This document shows positions 26,660 to 35,470 of a stretch of 64,000 bases of DNA, one piece after another. The notes under the pieces were generated by a model. The model searched no databases. It was not told where the DNA came from and was given only the letters and a program-made list of their open reading frames with translations. Positions within the stretch are counted from its first letter, which is position 1, and each line of letters starts with the position of its first letter. The stretch is taken from NCBI RefSeq assembly GCF_014199945.1, contig NZ_JACHOR010000001.1, forward strand, positions 310,001 to 374,000. Direction: 5' to 3'. Source of the stretch: Brevundimonas variabilis. Lineage in GTDB: Bacteria; Pseudomonadota; Alphaproteobacteria; Caulobacterales; Caulobacteraceae. The position numbers were made by a program, and so were the translations under genes.

Positions 26660-27463
26660 TTAGCGGAACAGCGACAGCAGGATGCTGCTCGACTGGTTGG
26701 CGATCGACAGCGCCTGCACACCCAGCTGTTGCTTGGTCTGCAGGGCGGTCAGCTTTGCGCTTTCCTTGGCCAGGTCCGCGTCGACGAGGTTGCCGATGCC
26801 GGTCTCGATCGAGTCCTGGAGCTTCGAGGTGAAGGTCAGGCTGCGCTCGAGCGACTGCGACTGGCTGCCCAGGGTTCCGAGGAAACCCGTGAACGTATTG
26901 ATGGCCGTATCCACAGCCGCGGCAGTGGCCCCGGCACGCAGAATGGCACCACCGGCGGTCGCGACGGTCGTTGCCGTGGCGACACCGATGTTGGAGGTGT
27001 TGCCTGTGGCACCCGTGCTGGTGAGCACGGTCTGCTGGGCGGTTGTTGTGAACAGGTTCACCCCGTCGAAGGACGAGCCCGCCAGCGCCTTGGTGATTTC
27101 GTTGCCGAGGGCATTGAAGTCAGCGAGGTAAGCGGTTTCGGCAGCCGAGCCGGCTGTCGAGGACTGGATGGAAACGGCGAGGCCCTTCTGCTTTTCGAGG
27201 GCCTCGACGATGGTTTCACCACCGGCGAGTGCGACGTCGACGATGGATTGACCGCGCTGGATGGAGTTCTTGACGGAGTTCAGGGCACCCAGTTCAGCGC
27301 GCTGGGCCGTCGAGATGGCGAAGATCGCTCCATTGTCCTTGGCGGACGAAACGTTCCTGCCGGTGTTGATGCGGTTCTGGGCGGTCGCCAGATCGCGGTT
27401 GGTCTGGTTCAGAGCCTGCAGAGCGATCTGCGAACCCGTGTTCGTATTGATGCTGTTAGCCAC
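26660..27463 (-). CDS. Flagellin
   Basis: 267 residues with GTG start. The N-terminal D0/D1 helix region (MANSINTNTGSQIALQALNQ, RINTGRNVSSAKDNGA) and C-terminal region (ALQTKQQLGVQALSIANQSSSILLSLFR) are flagellin-specific; the central 130-200 segment is Thr/Ala-rich and short, so D2/D3 are absent, as in Caulobacter flagellins. SD-like GAGG lies 6 nt before GTG. It has a sigma54-type promoter and a leader hairpin. It is exported through the flagellar type III system and polymerises into the filament. Confidence 0.95.
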   Translation of the reverse strand: MANSINTNTGSQIALQALNQTNRDLATAQNRINTGRNVSSAKDNGAIFAISTAQRAELGALNSVKNSIQRGQSIVDVALAGGETIVEALEKQKGLAVSIQSSTAGSAAETAYLADFNALGNEITKALAGSSFDGVNLFTTTAQQTVLTSTGATGNTSNIGVATATTVATAGGAILRAGATAAAVDTAINTFTGFLGTLGSQSQSLERSLTFTSKLQDSIETGIGNLVDADLAKESAKLTALQTKQQLGVQALSIANQSSSILLSLFR

Positions 27464-27491
27464 TTCGGGCCTCTTTCCTTCTGGATATACA

Positions 27492-27505
27492 GCCTCTTTT
27501 GAGGC
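27492..27505 (-). other. Hairpin in flagellin 5' leader
   Basis: GCCTC-TTTT-GAGGC (5-bp stem, 4-nt loop) lies about 30-40 nt upstream of the flagellin GTG and downstream of the sigma54-type promoter, so it is within the mRNA leader. In Caulobacter flagellin leaders are targets of FlbT; a similar role here is inference. Confidence 0.4.
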
Positions 27506-27532
27506 GTGAGCCTTATGCTCATCCAGGCTGGT

Positions 27533-27547
27533 TCAAATGCGGGGCCA
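27533..27547 (-). promoter_or_regulatory. Sigma54-type promoter of the flagellin gene
   Basis: On the reverse strand TGGCCC (27547-27542), 5-bp spacer, TTGA (27536-27533). The Caulobacter flagellar sigma54 pattern is TGGCCC-N5-TTGC, so only the last base of the -12 box differs. Transcription would start near 27522, giving a leader of about 60 nt. Confidence 0.65.
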
Positions 27548-27611
27548 CGATTCATAAAAAAGAGAGATGATGAATTTCATCGACTTATACGTTCAACTAC
27601 GTATGCAGAAT

Positions 27612-27660
27612 TTGCCGACCCGGCAGATCCTGCCTGGTCTTGTGGACATTCTTGCCGACC
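27612..27660 (-). promoter_or_regulatory. Candidate FlbD (ftr-like) enhancer sites
   Basis: TTGCCGACCCGGCA (27612-27625) and TTGCCGACC (27652-27660) lie 65-125 bp upstream of the sigma54-type promoter, 40 bp apart. TTGCCG/CGGCA cores resemble the ftr elements bound by FlbD in Caulobacter. This is by resemblance and position only. The whole 27464-27787 gap is accounted for by flagellin control DNA plus a weak 6-bp hairpin (27766-27783). Confidence 0.45.
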
Positions 27661-27787
27661 AGAGCGGTCCGATCGCAGGTTGTGAAGGCGCCGGAGCAAT
27701 CGATGGGCGCTCAAGCTAAGCCGTTAGATAATCGTGCGAAAATACTCACGCACGCAGCCTGAGATATACCCTGTTCTGGGTATGCCC

Positions 27788-28054
27788 CTAGGCCGGGGGG
27801 GCCAGCAGCGCGCGGGCTTCGACGCCGGTACGGTTGGAACGGTCACGGACCTCGACCTCGACAAGGACGGCGCCAACCGGGTCGTGAGCCCAGATGTAGC
27901 GACGCTCGATCTCGACCGTTCGGCCCGAGGGCGCAAACCCTTCGAAGGTGTCGCCCCAGGGCGTCACCCGCCGGATCTCGGCCCATTTCAGGGACACCGC
28001 GGACGCGAGCTCCTCCTCGGCCATGACCCTGAGTTCGTCGTCGTTCACAGCCAT
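27788..28054 (-). CDS. Small conserved-looking protein of unknown function
   Basis: 88 residues from ATG 28054, with AGGAGG 7 nt upstream. It is soluble and mostly beta, with SLKWAEIRRVTPWGDTFEGF and VEIERRYIWAHDPVGAVLVEVEV. It is not recognised. It overlaps the 3' end of the upstream methyltransferase gene by 10 bp, so it is the third cistron after the isoaspartyl peptidase and methyltransferase genes. A longer in-frame reading to 28531 is a shadow of the methyltransferase. Confidence 0.75.
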   Translation of the reverse strand: MAVNDDELRVMAEEELASAVSLKWAEIRRVTPWGDTFEGFAPSGRTVEIERRYIWAHDPVGAVLVEVEVRDRSNRTGVEARALLAPPA

Positions 28055-28518
28055 CGCCGTACCTCCTGCCGGTAGCCCAGATAGGCGGGACCAAAGCGGG
28101 CCTGCAGATAAAGTTCCTCGCGCGCGATCACGAACCGGTCGATGACCAGAAGACAGGGCAGAAGCAGGATCAGCGCAGACGGGCTGTCCATGCCGATCGC
28201 CATGCCGGCATAGATGATGGCCATGCCGACATAGATCGGGTTCCGGGTGAGGCGGTAGATTCCGCCAGTGACAAGGGCGGTCGACGGCTTCCAGGGCTGG
28301 ACAGCCGTCCGGGCCTTGCGGAACAGGCCGGCGGCCATGGCCTCGAGCCCGAACCCGATGACGAGGCCAGTGACCGCGAGGCCGCGGCGCCAGAGATCCG
28401 GCAGGCCCAGGCCGGGGACGTCGAACATTTGCCCTGTTCCCCATCCGGCCAGCAGGAAGCCGACATAGATCAGGGGTGGCGGCGCGATGACGCCCGGAAT
28501 GTCGCGGTGTTCGCTCAC
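28045..28518 (-). CDS. Membrane methyltransferase (isoprenylcysteine carboxyl methyltransferase-like)
   Basis: 157 residues with four or five hydrophobic helices. The C-terminal signature TGGIYRLTRNPIYVGMAI, then REELYLQARFGPAYLGYRQEVRRWL, is that of the ICMT/PEMT family, SAM-dependent integral membrane methyltransferases. In bacteria the substrate is usually unknown (lipids or small molecules). The start overlaps the isoaspartyl peptidase stop by 4 bp and its own stop overlaps the 88-aa gene. Confidence 0.87.
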   Translation of the reverse strand: MSEHRDIPGVIAPPPLIYVGFLLAGWGTGQMFDVPGLGLPDLWRRGLAVTGLVIGFGLEAMAAGLFRKARTAVQPWKPSTALVTGGIYRLTRNPIYVGMAIIYAGMAIGMDSPSALILLLPCLLVIDRFVIAREELYLQARFGPAYLGYRQEVRRWL

Positions 28519-29594
28519 TCCTCGTCGCCATAGATGGCGACCGAGATCGGCTCGCCCGGTGCCACGCGTCCCCGGTACATGCCCGAGGTGTTCATCGAGA
28601 AGGCGACGCGCCCATCCCGACCCATGACGATGACGCCGCCGTCTCCGCCGATCGAGGCGACGTCGGCGATCTCGGCATCGGCGGCGGCCTGGACCGACAG
28701 ACCGTTGGCCGTGCGCATGCAGATGTCGCGCGCCACCGTCGCCCGGATGAAATATTCGCCCGAGCCCGTGGCCGACACCGCACAGCCATCGGCATTGGAG
28801 GCATAGGTCCCGGCCCCGATCACCGGCACATCGCCGACCCGGCCCCAGCGCTTGGCCGTCATGCCGCCGGTCGAGGTGCCCGCCGCGAGGTTCCCCGCGC
28901 TATCGAGGGCAACAGCGCCGACCGTGCCGAATTTGCGTTCGTTCAGCGGGGGCTGTGGCAGGCGGTTGACGGATGCCTGAGGGCCCGGGGCGCCAGCGGG
29001 ACGCGCCGGGATGGGCAGGTTCTGCTCGCGCAACGCAGCCTCGAGCCCGCGCCAGCGGCGTTCGGTGAAGAAGAAGGACGGGTCGACCTGTTCCAGCCCG
29101 GCCGAGGCGGCAAAGGTCTCGGCCCCCTCGCCGATCAGCATGACGTGGGGGGATTTCTCCATGACGGCCCGAGCGGCCGCAATCGGGTGGCGGGTCCGGG
29201 TCAGGCCAGCAACCGCTCCCGCCGTTCGATCGGCCCCGTTCATGACCGCGGCATCCAGTTCATTGCGACCGGCGGCGGTGAAGACCGCTCCGCGTCCGGC
29301 GTTGAACAGCGGGTCATCCTCCATGATCTCGATCGCCGCCTGAACCGCATCCAGGGCGATCCCGCCGTCGGCCAGAACCTTTGAGCCTGCCTCCAGCGCC
29401 CGGGTCAGGGCAGCGCGATAGGCGGCGTCCTGTTCAGGGCTGAGATCGGCACGCTCGATCACACCGGCCCCGCCATGAATGGCGAAGGACCAGCGTGGCG
29501 CAACAGAAGGCGCGGCGCCCTTGGCCAGGACGGGGGACGCCAGGGCCGTCAGGGCGAGCGCGGCAGCAATCAGGGGGGCTGACTTGACGATCAT
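28515..29594 (-). CDS. Isoaspartyl peptidase / type 2 L-asparaginase
   Basis: 359 residues. A signal peptide (MIVKSAPLIAAALALTALASPVLA) indicates export. The Ntn-hydrolase shows SFAIHGGAG near residue 36, PLFNAGRGAVF near 95, and the autoprocessing site FGTVGAVALD (nucleophile Thr near residue 225), followed by GNLAAGTSTGGMTAKRWGRVGDVPVIGAGTYA. The precursor splits into alpha and beta chains. It removes N-terminal isoaspartyl residues or hydrolyses asparagine. It heads a three-gene coupled unit. Confidence 0.92.
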   Translation of the reverse strand: MIVKSAPLIAAALALTALASPVLAKGAAPSVAPRWSFAIHGGAGVIERADLSPEQDAAYRAALTRALEAGSKVLADGGIALDAVQAAIEIMEDDPLFNAGRGAVFTAAGRNELDAAVMNGADRTAGAVAGLTRTRHPIAAARAVMEKSPHVMLIGEGAETFAASAGLEQVDPSFFFTERRWRGLEAALREQNLPIPARPAGAPGPQASVNRLPQPPLNERKFGTVGAVALDSAGNLAAGTSTGGMTAKRWGRVGDVPVIGAGTYASNADGCAVSATGSGEYFIRATVARDICMRTANGLSVQAAADAEIADVASIGGDGGVIVMGRDGRVAFSMNTSGMYRGRVAPGEPISVAIYGDEE

Positions 29595-29655
29595 CGGGGT
29601 CGGTCTCCGGTTTGGAGATCGACATTAGGACCCGACTCGGCGGCGGGGGAAGGCC

Positions 29656-30396
29656 TCAAACGCGCGCGCAGACGGGGCAGTCGGGGTCGGCGGTCACCCG
29701 CACCGTCCGGGCCGTGGCCGACAGGCCGTCATAAAGGAGGAGACGACCGGTCAGCGGCTCGCCCGCGCCGGTGATCTCCTTGATCGCCTCCAGCGCGGTC
29801 ATGGCCCCGACAATGCCAGCCAGCGCCCCGACCACGCCGACGCGGGCACAGGTCTCGGCGTCAGAGGGGGCCTCGGCCACCAGGCAGCGATAGCAGGGTT
29901 GACCCGAAAAGATCCCGACCTGACCGCTCCAGCGGCCCAGAGCCCCGGACACCAGCGGCACGCCCGCGGCGACGCAGGCGGCATTGACGGTGAAACGGGT
30001 CTGGAAATCGTCGGTGCCGTCGATGATCAGATCATGGCCCGTGACCAGGCGTGCGGCATTGTCTGCCGACAGGGCGACGGGATGGGCCTCGATCCGCACA
30101 TGGGGGTTGAGGGCGGTGAGGCGCTGGCTCACGACCTCGACCTTGCCTCGCCCGACATCATCGGTCGCAAAGGCGATCTGGCGCTGGAGGTTCGACAGGC
30201 CGACTGTGTCTGCATCGACCAGACCGATCGTGCCGACCCCGGCGGCCGCCAGATAGAGCGCGGCCGGTCCGCCAACGCCCCCAACGCCCACGATCAGGAT
30301 GCGCGCCGCGGCCAGCTTCTGCTGTCCTGGACCTCCGATCTCGGACAGGACCAGATGGCGCGCATAGCGCTCGATTTCTTCATCAGAGAAGGCCAC
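29656..30396 (-). CDS. moeB: Molybdopterin-synthase adenylyltransferase (MoeB/ThiF/HesA family)
   Basis: 246 residues, GTG start with GGCGGGG upstream. The E1-like fold shows RYARHLVLSEIGGPGQQKL, the ATP-binding GVGGVGGPAALYLAAAGVG, DADTVGLSNLQRQ, and zinc Cys pairs CYRC and CPVC at the end. It activates the C-terminal Gly of a MoaD or ThiS partner. MoeB versus ThiF cannot be separated on sequence alone, and no other moa/thi genes are nearby. Confidence 0.88.
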   Translation of the reverse strand: MAFSDEEIERYARHLVLSEIGGPGQQKLAAARILIVGVGGVGGPAALYLAAAGVGTIGLVDADTVGLSNLQRQIAFATDDVGRGKVEVVSQRLTALNPHVRIEAHPVALSADNAARLVTGHDLIIDGTDDFQTRFTVNAACVAAGVPLVSGALGRWSGQVGIFSGQPCYRCLVAEAPSDAETCARVGVVGALAGIVGAMTALEAIKEITGAGEPLTGRLLLYDGLSATARTVRVTADPDCPVCARV

Positions 30397-30436
30397 GCCC
30401 CGCCATACGCCGGACGCGCCGGGTGGTCACGCGCGA

Positions 30437-30826
30437 TCAGGCCGCGATGCGATATTCCAGCATGGCCTCGAGCGAGCCATGGGTGACGTGATCCAGATCG
30501 GTCAGACCGACGTGATCCAGTGTCCGCTGCGGTTCATGACAGACGGTGACCGCTTCGGTCAGGGCGCGCTCCCGGATCGGCATATCGCAGACCATGCGCA
30601 AGGGCCCCAGGCGGGCATCGGAGTCCAGACGACGCAACAGCCTGTCGACGTCCACGCGCTGGCCCTCGATGACCTGAACGACCTGTCCGTCATGAAACAG
30701 CATGGAGGTGCACAGGTGATCGCGACGATTGTTGACGTCGGACACGCCCACGATCTGTGCCATCGACAGCGGAGAACGGCCTGCGGTCCCGATCAAATTA
30801 CTCACATAGGCCACGCGAACAAGCAC
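30437..30826 (-). CDS. Short BLUF-domain blue-light sensor
   Basis: 129 residues from GTG 30826; GGAG lies 7 nt upstream. An ATG at 30844 has its purine run directly against it and is less likely. The flavin site has Tyr7 (VAYVSN), Asn33 (DVNNRRD) and Gln51 (VVQVIEG), with the Asn-Gln spacing of 18 as in AppA. LFHDGQVVQVIEG and the D-x-R-x-G-P-L segment complete the BLUF pattern. No effector domain is attached, so signalling is through protein contacts. It is divergent from hslV, 143 bp apart. Confidence 0.86.
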   Translation of the reverse strand: MLVRVAYVSNLIGTAGRSPLSMAQIVGVSDVNNRRDHLCTSMLFHDGQVVQVIEGQRVDVDRLLRRLDSDARLGPLRMVCDMPIRERALTEAVTVCHEPQRTLDHVGLTDLDHVTHGSLEAMLEYRIAA

Positions 30827-30969
30827 GACGTTACTCCGGAACATCCCTCCAAATGAGACGTTCGAGCAGGTTAACTGCGTTTACGGGCAATTTCGTGGCC
30901 TAATGCCCGCATTGAAATTGCTCATGAAGCGCCTTGTCCGGCCGTAATTCCGTCGCCATTTGATCGGCC

Positions 30970-31527
30970 ATGACCGACCAGACCTTCCTCCCCGGCCCCG
31001 GCTGGCATGGCACCACCATCCTCGCCGTGCGCAAGAACGGGCGCACCGTCATTGCCGGCGACGGCCAGGTTTCAATGGGGCCGACCATCGTCAAAGGGGC
31101 GGCTCGCAAGGTCCGCGTGCTGGCCGGCGGCAAGGTGCTGGCCGGGTTTGCAGGCGCAACAGCGGATGCCTTCACCCTGATCGAGCGGCTGGAGGCCAAG
31201 CTGGAACAGTATCCGGACCAGCTGGCGCGGGCCTGTGTCGACCTGGCGAAGGACTGGCGGACCGACCGCTACCTGCGCAAGCTCGAGGCCATGCTGCTGG
31301 TCGCCGACAGGACCTCGATCTTCACCGTCACCGGCGTCGGCGATGTGCTGGAGCCCGAGCACGGCGTGGCGGCGGTCGGATCGGGCGGCAACTATGCGTT
31401 CGCCGCCGCCCGCGCCCTGATCGACCACACCGACCTCGATGCCGAGACCATCGCGCGCCAGGCCATGGCCATCGCGGCGGACATCTGCGTCTACACCAAC
31501 GGCAATCTGACGGTGGAGACGCTCTAG
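30970..31527 (+). CDS. hslV: ATP-dependent protease subunit HslV
   Basis: 185 residues. The N-terminal nucleophile Thr15 lies in [13 protein letters not shown], so about 14 residues are removed. [23 protein letters not shown], and [15 protein letters not shown] are typical HslV segments. HslV is the proteolytic double ring activated by HslU. HslU, usually next door, is absent here: the next gene is fabI on the other strand, ending 4 bp after hslV. Confidence 0.95.
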   Translation: MTDQTFLPGPGWHGTTILAVRKNGRTVIAGDGQVSMGPTIVKGAARKVRVLAGGKVLAGFAGATADAFTLIERLEAKLEQYPDQLARACVDLAKDWRTDRYLRKLEAMLLVADRTSIFTVTGVGDVLEPEHGVAAVGSGGNYAFAAARALIDHTDLDAETIARQAMAIAADICVYTNGNLTVETL

Positions 31528-31531
31528 GGCG

Positions 31532-32353
31532 CTACGCCTCCTCGTCGCCCGCCAGGCCCATCATGTGGAAGCCGGCGTCGACGTGAACGACCTCGCCCGT
31601 GGTTGACAGACCCAGGTCCGACAGCAGCCACAGGGCACAGCCGGCGACGCCCTCCATCGAGGTGTCCTCCTTCATGGCCGACATGGCGCGGCCCTGGGCG
31701 ATCATGCCGCGACCGCCCGAGATTCCCGCCAGCGACAGGGTGCGCATGGCCCCCGCGCTGATGGCGTTGACGCGGATTCCCTTCGGCCCCAGGTCGCGGG
31801 CGATGTAGCGGGTCGCGGCCTCCAGCGCGGCCTTGGCCACACCCATGGTGTTGTAGTTCGGGATGGCGCGCTCGGATCCCAGATAGGTCATGGTGACCAG
31901 CGACCCGCCGTTCGGCATCAGGCGCGAGGCGCGCTTGGCCACGTCCACGAAGCTGAAGGCCGAGATGTTCATGGCCAGCAGGAAGCTGTCGCGGCTGGTG
32001 TTCTCGACGAACGAACCCTTCAGCTCGTCCTTGTTGGCGAAGGCCACCGAATGGACGACGAAGTCGATGGTGCCGAACTCGGCTTCCAGCTGGGCGAAGG
32101 CGGCGTCCATCGAGGCGTCGTCGGTGACGTCGGCCTGGATCAGAAGTTTCGCACCCACGCTCTCGGCCAGCGGGTGCACCCGGCGCTCCAGCCCCTCGCC
32201 CATATAGGTGAAGGCCAGCTCGGCCCCCTGGGCGGCCAGTTGCGAGGCGATGCCCCAGGCGATGGAGTTGGCGTTGGCCACGCCCATGATCAGGCCCTTC
32301 TTGCCCTTCATCAGCTCGCCCTTGGGCATGGTCCAGGCGGATTCGGTGGCCAT
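31532..32353 (-). CDS. fabI: Enoyl-[acyl-carrier-protein] reductase (NADH)
   Basis: 273 residues from ATG 32353 (AGGAG 10 nt upstream). Short-chain dehydrogenase that reduces enoyl-ACP in each cycle of fatty-acid elongation. N-terminal GLIMGVANANSIAWGIA binds NADH; the FabI-type active site Y-x6-K is YNTMGVAK, preceded by MTYLGSERAIPN. GPKGIRVNAISAGAMRTLSL closes the substrate loop. The upstream 42-codon extension is dismissed. It is convergent with hslV and divergent from the M28 peptidase. Confidence 0.94.
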   Translation of the reverse strand: MATESAWTMPKGELMKGKKGLIMGVANANSIAWGIASQLAAQGAELAFTYMGEGLERRVHPLAESVGAKLLIQADVTDDASMDAAFAQLEAEFGTIDFVVHSVAFANKDELKGSFVENTSRDSFLLAMNISAFSFVDVAKRASRLMPNGGSLVTMTYLGSERAIPNYNTMGVAKAALEAATRYIARDLGPKGIRVNAISAGAMRTLSLAGISGGRGMIAQGRAMSAMKEDTSMEGVAGCALWLLSDLGLSTTGEVVHVDAGFHMMGLAGDEEA

Positions 32354-32523
32354 CGTCTCAGTCTCCTGTCTGTGGGGCCGGCGCATTCGTCGGCGAGGCC
32401 CTGTCTGGCGGTCTTTCTGGACGGGGGCGTGCGTCGAGACAAGCGGGCAAGGCGATGACGCGTCGTGCTGGACAGCCATGCAGCCACATGGGACGGATTG
32501 GCCTGTGCCTTGAGGACCCTGCC

Positions 32524-34161
32524 ATGATCGCCTTCCACCGTCTCGCCGCCGCCGCCGTGCTCAGCCTGTCGGTTGCGGGGCCCGTCCTGGCCCAGACCCC
32601 GGCAGCCCCGATGCTGGATGCCGCTGCGATCAAGCGCGATGTCGAGGTCCTGTCCGGCGACGCCTATGCCGGGCGCGGCCCGGGCGAGGTCGGCGAGGAA
32701 AAGACGCTGGCCTATCTGGTCGAGCAGTTCGCGGCAGCGGGCCTGCAGCCGGGCGGTCAGAACGGTGGCTGGTTCCAGGACGTGGCCCTGACCCGATACC
32801 AGCGCGACAATGCCAGCGTGTCTATCCGGCTGAATGGCGAGATCCAGCCGCTCGAGCTGGTGCGCGATCTGAGTGTCACCTCGATGCATATCGGACAGAC
32901 GCGGATCGAGGACGCCGGGCTGGTCTTCGTTGGCTTTGGCGTGGATGACCTGGGCTGGGACCAGTTCGCGGGCGCGGACCTGACCGGCAAGGTGGCGGTC
33001 GTCCTGCTGAACGACCCGGACTATGCTTCCGACGTTGGTCCGTTCAACGGCCGCAACCGCAGTCCGCAGGGCGGACTGGGGGCCAAGAAACGGGCGGCCT
33101 TTGCGCGCGGGGCGGTGGCCGTGCTGCAGATCCACCAGTTCGAGACGGCCTCCTGGCCCTGGCAGCAGATCGCGAATTCGGACCCCGACCCCAAATTCGT
33201 TCGCGGACCGGCTCCCGAGCGCGGCGTGGACACCAGCGGAGCGATCCGCTGGGAGGCGGCGGTCGATCTGTTCGCCAAGGCCGGGTTCGACCTGCCTGCG
33301 CTGGCTCTGTCGGCCCGCGAACAGGCGTTCCGGGCGGTCGAGGTGCCGGGCGTGACCCTGTCGACGGAATTCAGCATTGCCGCCTCGCCTATGGTCACGC
33401 GCAATGTCGTGGCCCTGCAGCCGGGCACGGACCGGGCGGACGAGACGGTCATCTATGGCGCGCACTGGGATGCCTATGGCATCGGGCCGGCGGACGATCG
33501 CGGCGACCGCCTTCGCAACGGGGCCATCGACAACGGCATCGGGACGGCAACCCTGCTGGAGATTGCCCGGACCTATGCCAAGGCCCTGGCCCCGCGCCGC
33601 AGCGTCCTGTTCATCGGCTATACGTCCGAGGAAGACGGGCTGCTGGGCGCCTATGAATATGCCAACGCCCCCCTGCGGCCACTGGAGACCACGGCGGCGG
33701 TATTCAACCTCGACCCCCATCTGGCCCTGCCGATGACCCGCAGTCTGGAGCTAATCGGGGCGGGCCGGACGGGGCTGGAAGTGGACCTGGCGCGGGTGGC
33801 GGCCGGCCAGGGTCTGTCGATCGAGGCGGAGCATGATCCGGCGGCCGGCTGGTACGGGCGGTCCGACCATTTCACCTTTGCCGAACAGGCGGTGCCGACG
33901 GTCTATTTCCGGGCGGGAAGCGATCTGGTCGAGGGCGGGACCACGCGCGGCATGGCGATGATCCGGGCCTACAACAGCCAGCACTATCATCAGCGGACCG
34001 ACGAGTTCGATCCGGCCTGGGACATGGCGGCGGCGGCGCAGGAGGGCACGGTCGCCTATCTGCTGGGACGCGAGGTGGCCGACAGCGACCGCTGGCCGAA
34101 CTGGAACGAAGGTGTGCCTTACCGGGCGCGCCGGGACGCCAGCGCGGCGGCCCGGGACTAG
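32524..34161 (+). CDS. Secreted M28-family zinc peptidase
   Basis: 545 residues from ATG 32524. Signal peptide to about residue 23 (VAGPVLAQ). A PA-type insert (about 120-260) separates the N-terminal part from the peptidase core. Zinc ligands are visible: His in YGAHWDAYG, Asp in NGAIDNGIG, Glu pair in YTSEEDG, Asp in NLDPHLAL and His in YHQRTDEFDP. It is predicted to be a periplasmic or extracellular aminopeptidase. Its TAG stop overlaps that of the convergent antiporter (34158-34161). Confidence 0.9.
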   Translation: MIAFHRLAAAAVLSLSVAGPVLAQTPAAPMLDAAAIKRDVEVLSGDAYAGRGPGEVGEEKTLAYLVEQFAAAGLQPGGQNGGWFQDVALTRYQRDNASVSIRLNGEIQPLELVRDLSVTSMHIGQTRIEDAGLVFVGFGVDDLGWDQFAGADLTGKVAVVLLNDPDYASDVGPFNGRNRSPQGGLGAKKRAAFARGAVAVLQIHQFETASWPWQQIANSDPDPKFVRGPAPERGVDTSGAIRWEAAVDLFAKAGFDLPALALSAREQAFRAVEVPGVTLSTEFSIAASPMVTRNVVALQPGTDRADETVIYGAHWDAYGIGPADDRGDRLRNGAIDNGIGTATLLEIARTYAKALAPRRSVLFIGYTSEEDGLLGAYEYANAPLRPLETTAAVFNLDPHLALPMTRSLELIGAGRTGLEVDLARVAAGQGLSIEAEHDPAAGWYGRSDHFTFAEQAVPTVYFRAGSDLVEGGTTRGMAMIRAYNSQHYHQRTDEFDPAWDMAAAAQEGTVAYLLGREVADSDRWPNWNEGVPYRARRDASAAARD

Positions 34162-35420
34162 GCCTTGCCGGCCCGACGTCCCATCCGGTCGAGCAGTTGC
34201 ATCAGGGGCGTCGCGGTGATGCCGTGGACGACGATCGAGACCAGGACGATGAAGCCCGTGATGGCCCACAGCCGCTCGGAACTGCCGAACTCGGCGTGGT
34301 TCAGGCCATAGGCGACATAATAGACCGACCCCAGGCCCCGGATGCCCAGCCAGGCCATCATCAACCGGTCCCGATAGGGCAGTGACGACCCGACGAAGGA
34401 GACCATGGCCGCCAGCGGGCGGACGATGAACAGGATGGCCAGGCCGATGAGCGCATCGGTCCAGGTCAGGCTGTCCAGCAGGCCATTGGCGAGCGCCCCG
34501 CCGAACAGGACCAGCAGCAGCATCATGATCAGCCGCTCGATCTGTTCGGCGAAGTCATGCATCTCCTCGTGGAAATCATCCTCGCGCTCAGCGGCCCGGA
34601 TCGTCAGGGCACAGACGAAGACGGCCAGAAAGCCATAGCCGTGCACGACCTCGGTCAGGCCATAGGCGATGAAGGTGGCTCCGACCGCGACCAGACCATC
34701 GGCATGGCGCGACAGGCCCTTGAGGCGGTCCCCGAAGATGAGCCAGCCCATGGCACGACCGATGCCCCAGCCCATGGCGCAGCCGGCCGCCAGCTTCCAG
34801 GCCACGTCGACGGCCAGCCAGGTGGTCAGATCCGCGAGCTTGAACCCGCTCAAGGCCGTGACACCGCCCGCAGCGGCCAGGATCGCCAGATTGACGAAGG
34901 GAAAGGCCAGGGCGTCGTTTAGTCCGGCTTCGGACGTCAGGCCGAAGCGGACCTCATTCTCCTCGCCCGAGCGCGGCGGTCCTGTCTGGACGTCGGACGC
35001 CAGCACCGGATCGGTCGGTGCCATGGCCGCCCCCAGCAGCATCGCCATGGCCAGGCTGAAGCCCAGCCCGGCCAGCCCGAGCCAGGCGACGGCGACAATG
35101 GTGATCGGCATGGCGATACCCAGCAGCCGCCAGGTCGGGGCCCAGCCGCGCCAGCCGATCGGGCGGTCCAGCTTCAGCCCCGCGCCCATCAGCGAGATGA
35201 TGACCACCAGCTCGGTCAGCCGCTCGGTCAGGGTGTCGTAGGATCGCGGGTCCGGATTGAAATTCAGCCACCCCAGGCTGAACACGCCGACGCCGAGCGC
35301 GACGCAGATCATCGCCAGCGACAGCGGCACGGTCTTCAGTCCCTTCGGAGCCCACGACACCAGCAGGATGATCAGGCCGAGCGCCACGAGAAACAGGATG
35401 TAGGGTGTGGGAGCGGACAC
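34158..35420 (-). CDS. Cation:proton antiporter (CPA family)
   Basis: 420 residues, GTG start with AAGG upstream, about 12 hydrophobic helices. The ion-pathway motif AMAPTDPVLASDVQ and GLTSEAGLNDALAFPF mark it as a sodium/hydrogen exchanger domain protein, exporting Na+ or K+ in exchange for H+. There is no long C-terminal regulatory domain. It stands alone between the convergent M28 gene and the acyltransferase-like gene. Confidence 0.9.
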   Translation of the reverse strand: MSAPTPYILFLVALGLIILLVSWAPKGLKTVPLSLAMICVALGVGVFSLGWLNFNPDPRSYDTLTERLTELVVIISLMGAGLKLDRPIGWRGWAPTWRLLGIAMPITIVAVAWLGLAGLGFSLAMAMLLGAAMAPTDPVLASDVQTGPPRSGEENEVRFGLTSEAGLNDALAFPFVNLAILAAAGGVTALSGFKLADLTTWLAVDVAWKLAAGCAMGWGIGRAMGWLIFGDRLKGLSRHADGLVAVGATFIAYGLTEVVHGYGFLAVFVCALTIRAAEREDDFHEEMHDFAEQIERLIMMLLLVLFGGALANGLLDSLTWTDALIGLAILFIVRPLAAMVSFVGSSLPYRDRLMMAWLGIRGLGSVYYVAYGLNHAEFGSSERLWAITGFIVLVSIVVHGITATPLMQLLDRMGRRAGKA

Positions 35421-35470
35421 TCAGGACCTTTCAATCGCACCCTAACGCGGGCTCTTCGGTTTCGGCTGCG

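Noticed and set aside
30437..30844. ATG 30844 as start of the BLUF gene
   Set aside because: Its purine-rich sequence abuts the ATG with no spacing, while GTG 30826 has GGAG at 7 nt and gives the usual BLUF N-terminus.
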